Origin: Candidatus Aenigmatarchaeota archaeon
GTDB lineage: Archaea; Aenigmatarchaeota; Aenigmatarchaeia; PWEA01; B50-G16
Direction of reading: 5' to 3'
NCBI GenBank assembly: GCA_003663345.1
Contig: QMZU01000001.1
Span: 1 to 21,866 of the forward strand
Length of the DNA stretch: 21,866 nucleotides
Below the pieces are notes generated by a model that did not search any database, was not told the origin of the DNA, and saw nothing but the letters and a program-made list of their open reading frames with translations. The translations under genes were made by a program, and so were the position numbers. Below are positions 4,923 to 12,399 of this stretch, one piece after another (the stretch's first letter is position 1; every line of letters begins with the position of its first letter).

Positions 4923-6326
4923 ATGAGAACCTTCAACGATATTCTCGGTGATGATGACCTGTTAGAGTTTACCTTGCAGGCTCGGGTCGATTTTGGGTTT
5001 TTCGCCCGGAGAGTTCTCGGCCTCAATATTAAGTGGTTTCACGAGGAGTGGGTGAAGCTCTTCCTCGAAAATGAGAGAACCCTGATCTATGCTCCTCGCG
5101 GGTTCGGCAAGTCCACGATTCTCGGCGTTGCATTTCCTTTGTGGATGTCGTGCTTTAATAAGAATCTCGACTTTCTCATCGTCTCGAACGTTTATTCCCA
5201 AGCGACGGACATAATCACGAAAATCAGGAACTACATCGAATCCAACGAATATCTCTACCATCTCAAGCCGGAGTTCGCGTCAAAAGTTTGGAGAAGAACA
5301 GAGCTTCAAACCACCACCGGATGCAACATCGTCAGCAGACCGTATTCTCCCAACGTCAGGGGAAGACACTTCAACTACTGCATCCTCGACGAGGCCTCTC
5401 TCGATCGCTACGCCAGAGACAAGTCGATTTACTACTCCGCGATAGCTCCAACCGTGATTAGGAGGAGAGGACACATCGTGCTCATCGGAACTCCGAGATC
5501 CAAGCTCGACCTGATGGAAGAACTGAAGAAGCATCCGGATTACGTTGTCAAGACCTATCCCGCGATTCGCAACGGAAAGGCGCTCTGGCCCGAAGTTTTC
5601 GGAAGGAAATACCTGATGGAAAAGAAAAGAGAGCTCGGCGAAATCCCGTTCAACAAGGAATATCTTTTGAACTTGATTGCCGATCAGATTTACCTTTTCC
5701 CGCCTTCCTTGATCGAACCCGCTTTCCGCGACGACAAGATTATGACCATCTTCAAGGATGATGAGAAGCGCTATCAATACTTTATGGGCCTTGACTTCGC
5801 CCTTTCCGCTTCGCCAAGAGGAGATTACTCGGTTTTCGTGGTTCTCAAGAAAGACAGGGAAACCGGAATGATGGAACTCCAGTATCTCGCGAGATACAAG
5901 GGAATGGACTACAAGATTCAGGAGCAGAAAGTGAAAGAGCTTGCCAAGAATTTCAAGCCGGTCAAGATTCTTGCAGACGAATCCACTTTCGGCAGAATCG
6001 TTACCCAAGATTTGAAAGAAATGGGTTTGCCGGTTGAGGGATACTCGTTTCACGACGCTCAGGCGGAATACCTAATGACCCTGCGCTCCGCCTTCGAAAG
6101 AAACCAATTGATCATTCCGGCGAGCTACAAGGAGCCATACACGAAAAGAAAGGCCGACATTCTATTCAGAGAACTGACTTCAATGTCGCCGGTTGAGTCT
6201 CCGAGGACCGGGAGAGTCACCTACAAGAACGTGAGCGGACACGACGACACGGTCATAGCACTCGCATTAGCGGTCAAAGCCGCTACGGAGCAGAAGACTT
6301 TCCTTCCAATCGTGGGGATGGCCTGA
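4923..6326 (+). CDS. terL: Terminase large subunit
   Basis: This is the ATP-driven motor that packages viral DNA into proheads and cuts it with a C-terminal nuclease. The N-terminal ATPase has a Walker A motif, APRGFGKST (57-65), and a Walker B with catalytic acid, CILDEA (153-158). The RNase H-like nuclease domain shows the metal-binding acids in GLDFA (D291), ILADEST (D351) and GHDD (D441, D442). At 467 residues it is a normal length and looks intact. It is the first gene of the plus-strand operon and probably leaderless. Portal follows one gene later, the usual packaging order. No recognisable small subunit precedes it. Confidence 0.96.
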   Translation: MRTFNDILGDDDLLEFTLQARVDFGFFARRVLGLNIKWFHEEWVKLFLENERTLIYAPRGFGKSTILGVAFPLWMSCFNKNLDFLIVSNVYSQATDIITKIRNYIESNEYLYHLKPEFASKVWRRTELQTTTGCNIVSRPYSPNVRGRHFNYCILDEASLDRYARDKSIYYSAIAPTVIRRRGHIVLIGTPRSKLDLMEELKKHPDYVVKTYPAIRNGKALWPEVFGRKYLMEKKRELGEIPFNKEYLLNLIADQIYLFPPSLIEPAFRDDKIMTIFKDDEKRYQYFMGLDFALSASPRGDYSVFVVLKKDRETGMMELQYLARYKGMDYKIQEQKVKELAKNFKPVKILADESTFGRIVTQDLKEMGLPVEGYSFHDAQAEYLMTLRSAFERNQLIIPASYKEPYTKRKADILFRELTSMSPVESPRTGRVTYKNVSGHDDTVIALALAVKAATEQKTFLPIVGMA

Positions 6327-6364
6327 AACCAATAAGTTTTATTAACTTGCGAAAATAATTAAAT

Positions 6365-6646
6365 ATGAGAAAATTCTCATTTCTCCTTTCGCTCAGGAGG
6401 CTTTTCCGACGCTTCAGATTCTACTTGGTTTTGCTCAGGAAGAAACTGAAGAATCCTTGCAAAATTCTGCTTCAGGTTTTGGGAATCGCGCTCTTTTACG
6501 GCCTGATCATAAATTACGTGCTCTGGGCGTTGTTCGATTATCCTTTCTCCATCCGGCAGGTCTTCGGCTGGGGATTTCTCTTTTATTTCCTGAAATACGA
6601 GGTAATCGACAGGCTTGTCGGATTCCTCTTCCAATTTTTCAAGTGA
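6365..6646 (+). CDS. Small membrane protein (93 aa)
   Basis: A very basic N-terminus (LRRLFRRFRF ... LRKKLKN) is followed by two hydrophobic segments, roughly residues 33-56 and 64-80, predicting two membrane helices with the positive end inside the cell. A weak TATA-like TTTTATTAA lies about 25 nt before the ATG. It sits between TerL and portal, a place where accessory or lysis genes can be inserted. A holin-like role is possible given size and topology, but no lysin is seen nearby. Confidence 0.65.
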   Translation: MRKFSFLLSLRRLFRRFRFYLVLLRKKLKNPCKILLQVLGIALFYGLIINYVLWALFDYPFSIRQVFGWGFLFYFLKYEVIDRLVGFLFQFFK

Positions 6647-6650
6647 TTGA

Positions 6651-7841
6651 ATGATAGACGAAATATTCGGGATGAAAAGAACGGAAGCGAAGCTGAGCAA
6701 GGAAGAGTTGCCTCTCGGTCAGGTGGGAACCGAGTCGTTCCCGGAAACTTTGGAGCGGGTGGACAAGAAAGAGCTCGAGGCATGCTACATCCGCGATCCC
6801 ATCGTGTTCAACGGCATCAATCTTATTCTTAAAACTTTTCTCGGAACTGGATTCGAAATTCACGCGGTTAGCGGCAGAGTGAAGCAGTACATTGAGCAGC
6901 TCAGGCAGAATACCGACCTCGAGCAACTCATGCTCGAGATTATCCGCGACATTTGCATTTACGGCGATGCGTGGGTCGAGCTGCTTTACAGTGGGAACAG
7001 AATCACCGGCTTGAGAATCATCAACGCCAAGTCGATGGATTTCGAGAAAGATATCAACGGAAAGGTGAAGCTTGACAAATACGGGAGACCGATCGGATAC
7101 TTCCAGAAGGTCAGTTCCGCCTCGATGAACAGGAAGCTCGACATTGACGATCAGGGCAACCTCGGAATCCGAATTCCGCTGGAGAAGGTCGCGCACTTCA
7201 AGTTGTATTCGGTTAGCGGCTCTCTTTACGGAATCGGCTTGATCGAGCCTATTTACAACATAGTCAAGACGAAGCTCAACGTTGAGGAAGGTCACGGTCA
7301 AGCTTCTTACAGGCTCGGATATCCTTTGCCCGTCCTAACTTGCGGTGACGAGAACCATCAGCCCACCGCTCAGGATTTGAACCAGCTCGCCGAAGCTATG
7401 AAAGACCTGACCGCGAAGTCGATAATCACCCTGCCGTATTGGAACAAGCTCGAAATTTCCTATCCGAAGGGAATGGAAAAGATTTCTCAACCTCTTAATT
7501 ATTACGTCTCTCAAATCGTTTCCGGCCTTGGAGTCCCGGGTCCTTTGGTTCTGGGCTCCGGAGAGAGGACGAATCGTTCGACTCTCCAGATGCAAATCCG
7601 CGTTTTCAAGGATACGATCAGAATGATACAGGAAGTGATAGCGGATGCGTTCAGGACGGAAATCTTCAAGAGAATCGCGAAGATTGAGGGATGGAACGAG
7701 CTTCCCACGATCAAGTGGAAAGAGCTTAGTTTAGAAGACCTCCAGGCGAAAGCAGAAAGATTCAACATCTACGTCAAGTCAGGAATTCTCAAGCCGAGCG
7801 AGTTGGCGGAGAGCGTGAAAGAGCTGGAGGGCTTGAAATGA
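6651..7841 (+). CDS. Portal protein
   Basis: Portal proteins form the dodecameric ring at one capsid vertex through which DNA is packaged and to which the tail connector attaches. Features typical of the family are an N-terminal region around residue 50 beginning with DPIVFNGINLI, a mixed alpha/beta core containing YGDAWVELLY (104-113), and a C-terminal stem and crown region including SGERTNRSTLQMQIRVF (303-319) followed by a long helix. Its 396 residues fit the smaller HK97/SPP1-type portals. It lies one small gene after TerL, and its stop overlaps the next start in an ATGA junction, so the multi-enzyme protein is translated in direct coupling with it. Confidence 0.9.
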   Translation: MIDEIFGMKRTEAKLSKEELPLGQVGTESFPETLERVDKKELEACYIRDPIVFNGINLILKTFLGTGFEIHAVSGRVKQYIEQLRQNTDLEQLMLEIIRDICIYGDAWVELLYSGNRITGLRIINAKSMDFEKDINGKVKLDKYGRPIGYFQKVSSASMNRKLDIDDQGNLGIRIPLEKVAHFKLYSVSGSLYGIGLIEPIYNIVKTKLNVEEGHGQASYRLGYPLPVLTCGDENHQPTAQDLNQLAEAMKDLTAKSIITLPYWNKLEISYPKGMEKISQPLNYYVSQIVSGLGVPGPLVLGSGERTNRSTLQMQIRVFKDTIRMIQEVIADAFRTEIFKRIAKIEGWNELPTIKWKELSLEDLQAKAERFNIYVKSGILKPSELAESVKELEGLK

Positions 7842-10800
7842 ATACGGTTGATCTCGAGCTGTTCAATTATCTCGGTTCGAAAAAGCGCCAAGTGGATTCG
7901 ATAATGAGCGAAATCCCGAAGACAGCCAAAACTATTTTCGACCCGATGTGCGGTTCCAGCGCCGTGCTGTATGAGTGCAAGAAACGCGGTATGCACATAA
8001 TTGCGAACGACATTTCTCCGATGGCGTATTACTATTCCAAGGCGATTCTCGGCCAGACCAAATTCTCCAAAGAAGATGCGGAGAAATTGCTCTCCGCGAG
8101 ACCTGTCAAGGGGTATCTTTACCACGCGAAAACAATCGCGGGCAGGCCAAAGAGCAGGATCCTAAGGCAGGTAATAGACGGAATTTGCACTTACGCGCAT
8201 CAACTTCCTCCCGGCAAGAAGGAATTCGCTCTGGGAGCTATGGCAGATTGCCTTTCATCGCTTTTCGGGAGCTTCGGATTCTTCAGGAAAGCTCCAGAAG
8301 AGCAAGGACTTTACACGGTCTCGAAGTTCAAGAAGAAGCTCTTGAGAAGCATCATATCCTTGAATTCCAAAGTCATTCCCCAAGGAAGCGCGGCCGTGAC
8401 GAGAAAGGACGCGTTCACGATACCGATTCCGAAGGTGGACATCATTTACTTCGACCCGCCCTACGACATTTCAGGCACTTCAGAAGTTCCTTACGCCAAG
8501 CATTATGCCCTCCTCAATTCCATCCTGATGCAAAGGGAAGTGAACCTTCCGCCGTTCCCGAGGGAGAGAATCCCGGAATTGATTAAGCGGTTCGCGAATA
8601 AGTGCAAGATTCTGCTCGTTTCCTCTTCCAGCCAGCCGAACCTGAAATACAGGCAGATTCTGAAAGAGCATTTCGGAAACACCCGCCTCAAGAGAATCAC
8701 CTTCAAGTCTTCCGGTGGAATCCCGCAGGGAGCAGCGGTTCCAATGCGAATCCAAACCGACTATCTCTGGATCGCCGAGAACAAGTCCGAGAAGTTAGCC
8801 GAGAGGCAGGGATTGAGGCTTCCCGGTTCTCACGCCAAGTGGATCTGGACTGATCGGCAAACGGCAATTGTCCTCCCGGAAAGTTATAGACATCTCGCGG
8901 ATAAAAGCATGTATCTTGTCGACAGCAGCCATTGCTACGGCGTCATTCACTTGAAAGAGCCGTTCTCGATTACCAAAGACGAATTAATCGATCGCTTCAA
9001 CGAGCACTTGCTATCTCCTCTTGAATGCGAAGAATTGTTCGGGAATGCCAAGAAATTTTTATATTTCCCGTTTGTTTGGGTTGAGAAATTTCCGGAAAGA
9101 CGGCCGATTTCCCAAGAAGGGAAGGATTTAATAGCCGACAGAATCGAGTTCCTGGCAGAGGAATACGGGAAGCCGCAACACTCCGGAGAAGAGCAAGGTT
9201 CTCCGATTCACCTGAAGGAAGTCGTCGATAGTCTCAAGACCTTCAAAATCAAGAGGCCATACATCTGCTTGGTGGGAGGTCTCGCCACTTGGGGCAGAAC
9301 GAAGAACGACATCGACATCCTGATTAGAAAGAAGAAACCCAAGGATGAAAACGAGGACATTCCACTCAAGTTCAGGATTATCAGGCAGCTTCCCAAGCAC
9401 CTGTGGAAGAGAGTTCACTTCATTTACGACGATCACTTTCACGGCCCTTTCACCGACTTCGTCCCGCTTTACGATTTAGTCTTGGAGAAGCAGCCGTTCA
9501 AAATTGAGCGGATGTCTGAGAAAGGCGACGAGATTTCGTCCCTGATAAGCAACCTGCCCGAAATTTCAAAGGAAGAGCTCATAAAGCGTCATGAGAGAAT
9601 TCATGAAATTTGGAAGGAAGGAAAGGCGGATAAAGACGATGTAATAGATGCCCATGCCTTCATTTGGAGGGAAATGCGAAGAAGGGCAATCGAGCATCCG
9701 AAGAAGGATGACGGCCTCGACGAAGCATCCAGATTCCCGGTCATTGAATATCCCACGCCCGAATTGAAGGAACTCGAAGTCCCGAAGCATCTGAAACCCC
9801 GACAGGGATTCGAGGAGTTTGAATTCTCCGATCCCGCGACGCTGTGGAAAAACTGGTATCTAAAGCGGGCAAAAGGCGAGAAAGTTTACGTCGAGCCGAA
9901 ATGGGACGGCTTCACTTTCGGAGTCAAGAAGGACGGGAAAGAAGTTCAGCTAATCACGGAAGATAGAAGAAGGGATCGCTCGAGCATTCTCCCGCAGATA
10001 GTTGAGGACGTGAGAGCGCTTCCCGTCAAGCAGTGCGTCTTTTTCGGAGAAATGGTCTGGTTCAAGGACGGAAAGGCCAGAGAGCGCGAGGAAGCAATGG
10101 GCATCATAGCCGGCAAGGAACCTCTGGCGGATGAAGACATAAGATTTTTCGCATTCGACATCACGAACTTCGACGGCAAGGACATCTCGAATCTTCCCTA
10201 TTACGAGCGCGTGAAGTATCTTGACAGACTTCTCAGGGCGGATACAAGGCACATCATGAAGACTCCGAGAGTTCTCGTCTCCGACTACGATAATTTCGTG
10301 AAGGCCTTCAAGAAGTTCTCTGAGATTGAAGGATCCGAAGGTGTCATGGTTAAGAAGCAAGATTTCATCTACGAGAAAGATGGAAGAACTTCGAACATGG
10401 CGAAAATTAAGAAATCATACGACATTGAAGTTCAGGTCGCCAAGCGGGTGCCTAAAATTTCAAGCGCAACGGGCAAACCCATTCCCGGACAGTATCTTTA
10501 CGAAATCCAAACCAAAGACGATAAAGGAAGAATTGTCCCGATGGGCAGGACATTTTCCACAAGCATCAAGGCGAGTCCCGGAGATATTCTGACCGTCAGG
10601 ACAGCGAGAATAAGAGGATTCTGGGATCCCGAAGCGAAGAAAATGGTTAGAATTTCGCTGATGTGGCCGAAGGTTTTGGGCAAGGCGAAGCGCATGACTC
10701 CTTGGAAAGAGCTGAAGAAGATAATGTGGGTTCCGAAAGAAGAGGAACTTGCTGAAAAGCGTAGGTTTGTATATCAGGAGCATGCGAGAGGGAAATCCGT

Positions 10801-11527
10801 GCATGGGGACTTGCGATTCGAAATGAACGATCATCTCGAGGGATGGACGCTCGATGACATGGTCAAGGACGAGGTGAAAAAGCCGATTCTGACGCTGGAC
10901 GACTTGAGGAAAGAAGTGGCCGATCCGAACAACTGGAAAATTGATTGGGAAACAGGCGAAACCATCAAGCTTCCATCAGGAGAACCGATGAAGATTCTCG
11001 TTCAAAGCAAGGCAAGGCAGCCGAAAGTTTGGCTCACTCTGGAAGGCATCGTTCCTCCGGGAAAGCCCGGTGCCACCAAAAATTATCCGGGCGTCTTCAT
11101 CATCCGAGATAAAGGGACTTTTGAAGAAGGAACGAGGAAGCCGTATCTTTACGAGTATTTCCTTCACGGGAAGCACCTGAAAGGAAGATACATCATCAGG
11201 AAACTCGAAACAGGAGGACTGAAACCAAGAGGAGAAAGGGAGAAATTCAAAGTTCCGTTCGTTTGGTTTTTCTGGAAGCCGAAAGACCAAACACCTTACA
11301 TTTTGACGAAGAGAGCTCTCAAAACAGGCACGAAACCTCCACCGGGCAAGTCGTGGCTTCCCGAAGAGTGGGAGAAAAAATTGCCGAAGGAAATGAGATT
11401 CTGGGTCGGAGGATACAACAAGGAAGCCCATGAGAAAGCGGTTGAATTCGCAACCGAGTATAAGAAAGAAAAATCCCTCGAAGAGGATTTCCTTTATGAC
11501 AAGAAGTCTTTCCTGCTTAAAATTTGA
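7838..11527 (+). CDS. Multidomain DNA enzyme: adenine methyltransferase, nucleotidyltransferase, ATP-dependent DNA ligase, LigD phosphoesterase-like
   Basis: The 1229 residues hold several domains in order. (1) About 1-310: D12-class N6-adenine DNA methyltransferase, with SAM-binding FDPMCGSS (34-41), NDIS (57-60) and catalytic DPPY (206-209). (2) About 325-420: a segment of ASCH/PUA-like appearance, tentative. (3) About 465-560: pol-beta-type nucleotidyltransferase with GG (480-481) and DID (491-493). (4) About 680-955: ATP-dependent DNA ligase with adenylated Lys688 in EPKWDG, FFGEMV (735-740), FFAFDI (770-775), EGVMVKK (834-840) and MAKIKK (854-859), then an OB-like part. (5) About 975-1150: region resembling the LigD 3'-phosphoesterase (VYQEHARGKSVHGDLRFEM, then GKHLKGRYIIRK). 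The start overlaps the portal stop and has a good GGAGGG site. All key motifs look intact. Roles in end repair or genome circularisation are inference. Confidence 0.85.
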   Translation: MNTVDLELFNYLGSKKRQVDSIMSEIPKTAKTIFDPMCGSSAVLYECKKRGMHIIANDISPMAYYYSKAILGQTKFSKEDAEKLLSARPVKGYLYHAKTIAGRPKSRILRQVIDGICTYAHQLPPGKKEFALGAMADCLSSLFGSFGFFRKAPEEQGLYTVSKFKKKLLRSIISLNSKVIPQGSAAVTRKDAFTIPIPKVDIIYFDPPYDISGTSEVPYAKHYALLNSILMQREVNLPPFPRERIPELIKRFANKCKILLVSSSSQPNLKYRQILKEHFGNTRLKRITFKSSGGIPQGAAVPMRIQTDYLWIAENKSEKLAERQGLRLPGSHAKWIWTDRQTAIVLPESYRHLADKSMYLVDSSHCYGVIHLKEPFSITKDELIDRFNEHLLSPLECEELFGNAKKFLYFPFVWVEKFPERRPISQEGKDLIADRIEFLAEEYGKPQHSGEEQGSPIHLKEVVDSLKTFKIKRPYICLVGGLATWGRTKNDIDILIRKKKPKDENEDIPLKFRIIRQLPKHLWKRVHFIYDDHFHGPFTDFVPLYDLVLEKQPFKIERMSEKGDEISSLISNLPEISKEELIKRHERIHEIWKEGKADKDDVIDAHAFIWREMRRRAIEHPKKDDGLDEASRFPVIEYPTPELKELEVPKHLKPRQGFEEFEFSDPATLWKNWYLKRAKGEKVYVEPKWDGFTFGVKKDGKEVQLITEDRRRDRSSILPQIVEDVRALPVKQCVFFGEMVWFKDGKAREREEAMGIIAGKEPLADEDIRFFAFDITNFDGKDISNLPYYERVKYLDRLLRADTRHIMKTPRVLVSDYDNFVKAFKKFSEIEGSEGVMVKKQDFIYEKDGRTSNMAKIKKSYDIEVQVAKRVPKISSATGKPIPGQYLYEIQTKDDKGRIVPMGRTFSTSIKASPGDILTVRTARIRGFWDPEAKKMVRISLMWPKVLGKAKRMTPWKELKKIMWVPKEEELAEKRRFVYQEHARGKSVHGDLRFEMNDHLEGWTLDDMVKDEVKKPILTLDDLRKEVADPNNWKIDWETGETIKLPSGEPMKILVQSKARQPKVWLTLEGIVPPGKPGATKNYPGVFIIRDKGTFEEGTRKPYLYEYFLHGKHLKGRYIIRKLETGGLKPRGEREKFKVPFVWFFWKPKDQTPYILTKRALKTGTKPPPGKSWLPEEWEKKLPKEMRFWVGGYNKEAHEKAVEFATEYKKEKSLEEDFLYDKKSFLLKI

Positions 11528-11536
11528 GGTGATGAT

Positions 11537-11731
11537 ATGGAAGATTTATACCCAAAAGTTAAGGAGAAGAAAGAAATTGAAGTGATTGAGGAAGAACTGC
11601 CTTGTCCCGGAAGCAAGATTCGTTCGAGAGGAGAAGGAAGAGGACAAGGATTCGGAAAAGGAAAAGGACCCCTGGGAGTTCCGATCAAGCGGAAGAAGAA
11701 GATGAAATGGAATACTTGGGAGGAAATCTGA
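11537..11731 (+). CDS. Small Gly/Arg/Lys-rich protein (64 aa)
   Basis: An acidic N-terminal half (KEKKEIEVIEEELPCPGSK) is followed by a flexible Gly/Arg/Lys segment (GEGRGQGFGKGKGPLG) and a basic tail. GAGGTGATGAT directly before the ATG is a strong ribosome-binding site. It lies 9 nt after the multi-enzyme gene and 2 nt before the second phosphoesterase-like gene. The larger overlapping frame in this area belongs to the next gene and truly starts later. A linker or nucleic-acid-binding role is conceivable; the function is unknown. Confidence 0.65.
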   Translation: MEDLYPKVKEKKEIEVIEEELPCPGSKIRSRGEGRGQGFGKGKGPLGVPIKRKKKMKWNTWEEI

Positions 11732-11733
11732 AA

Positions 11734-12366
11734 ATGCCTGCACACAAATTTTACTTGAATCGGCACTGGTGGCGAGGGCAATTCGTTATTAGAGGCCAGC
11801 CTGTCGAGCATTTCGACCTCCGGATTGACGAGGGAAAATTGAAGAACCGCTATTGGGTGCTTGATAAAGACCCGACTTACGTTAAGAAAGGAATCGTGGC
11901 GGTTCAGAAAATCTGCGACGACAGGAGATGGCTCACATTTACCGGCAGGATTCCGCCCAATCCGAAGGCGCCGAAGTGGCTCAAGCCGGGCAATCCGAAC
12001 AAGCGAATCCCGGCGTTCGTTGAGAGAATCGATTCGGGAATCGTCAACTTCATAGAAGATTCTCCGAGGTTTATTTCCATGATTTTTAAGGGCGATCGAT
12101 TGCGGGGTTACTGGGTGATGAAAAAGCCGAATCCGGGAGAGTCCATCTGGATTTTCGAGAAGTCGGAGTTACCGAAAGCGAAGAAGCTTCTCGACATGCT
12201 AAACTCCGTTAGAAGAAGGGGCAGCCCGATTCAGATTACGCAACAGCAGTTGGACACGATTATCAAGATGTCGGAAGCGGGAGCAAGCAGGCCTCAAATT
12301 ATGAGAGCAACGAACTTGTCGAAGAGTTGCGTATATCACTACCAGCGTCTTCTCGGTTTCGTATAG
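11734..12366 (+). CDS. LigD 3'-phosphoesterase-like protein with C-terminal helix-turn-helix
   Basis: Residues about 15-50 (GQFVIRGQPVEHFDLRIDEG and on to KNRYWVLDKDP) and 113-132 (FISMIFKGDRLRGYWVMKKP) match the two signature regions of the LigD phosphoesterase fold, which trims 3'-phosphates or ribonucleotides at DNA ends. H26, D28 and R30 correspond to the family's HxDxR strand. Residues about 167-208 (QQLDTIIKMSEAGASRPQIM and onward) form a helix-turn-helix resembling resolvase/terminase DNA-binding ends. The frame is open further upstream to 11602, but GGAGGAAATCTGAAA before ATG 11734 fixes the start, and the upstream part overlaps the 64-aa gene. It is the second such domain in a row after the ligase fusion. 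Loss of activity is possible because some catalytic positions cannot be verified by eye. Confidence 0.72.
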   Translation: MPAHKFYLNRHWWRGQFVIRGQPVEHFDLRIDEGKLKNRYWVLDKDPTYVKKGIVAVQKICDDRRWLTFTGRIPPNPKAPKWLKPGNPNKRIPAFVERIDSGIVNFIEDSPRFISMIFKGDRLRGYWVMKKPNPGESIWIFEKSELPKAKKLLDMLNSVRRRGSPIQITQQQLDTIIKMSEAGASRPQIMRATNLSKSCVYHYQRLLGFV

Positions 12367-12375
12367 TTTTATAAG
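12367..12375 (+). promoter_or_regulatory. TATA box for the protease/capsid genes
   Basis: TTTTATAAG lies about 25 nt before ATG 12400, which has no Shine-Dalgarno. This would allow extra, leaderless transcription of the abundant capsid genes independent of the upstream enzymes. Confidence 0.6.
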
Positions 12376-12399
12376 TTTCCTAATTCTCTACGTTGAAAT

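Noticed and set aside
5280..6053. Minus-strand frame of 257 codons inside TerL
   Set aside because: It is a shadow of the strongly supported terminase frame, with no recognisable motif and no promoter or ribosome-binding site.
6639..7301. Minus-strand frame of 220 codons inside portal
   Set aside because: It is antisense to a clear portal gene and arises from that gene's codon pattern.
11602..11733. N-terminal extension of the second phosphoesterase-like protein
   Set aside because: It overlaps the 64-aa gene in another frame, is an Arg/Lys-rich shadow sequence, and the later ATG has the better ribosome-binding site.
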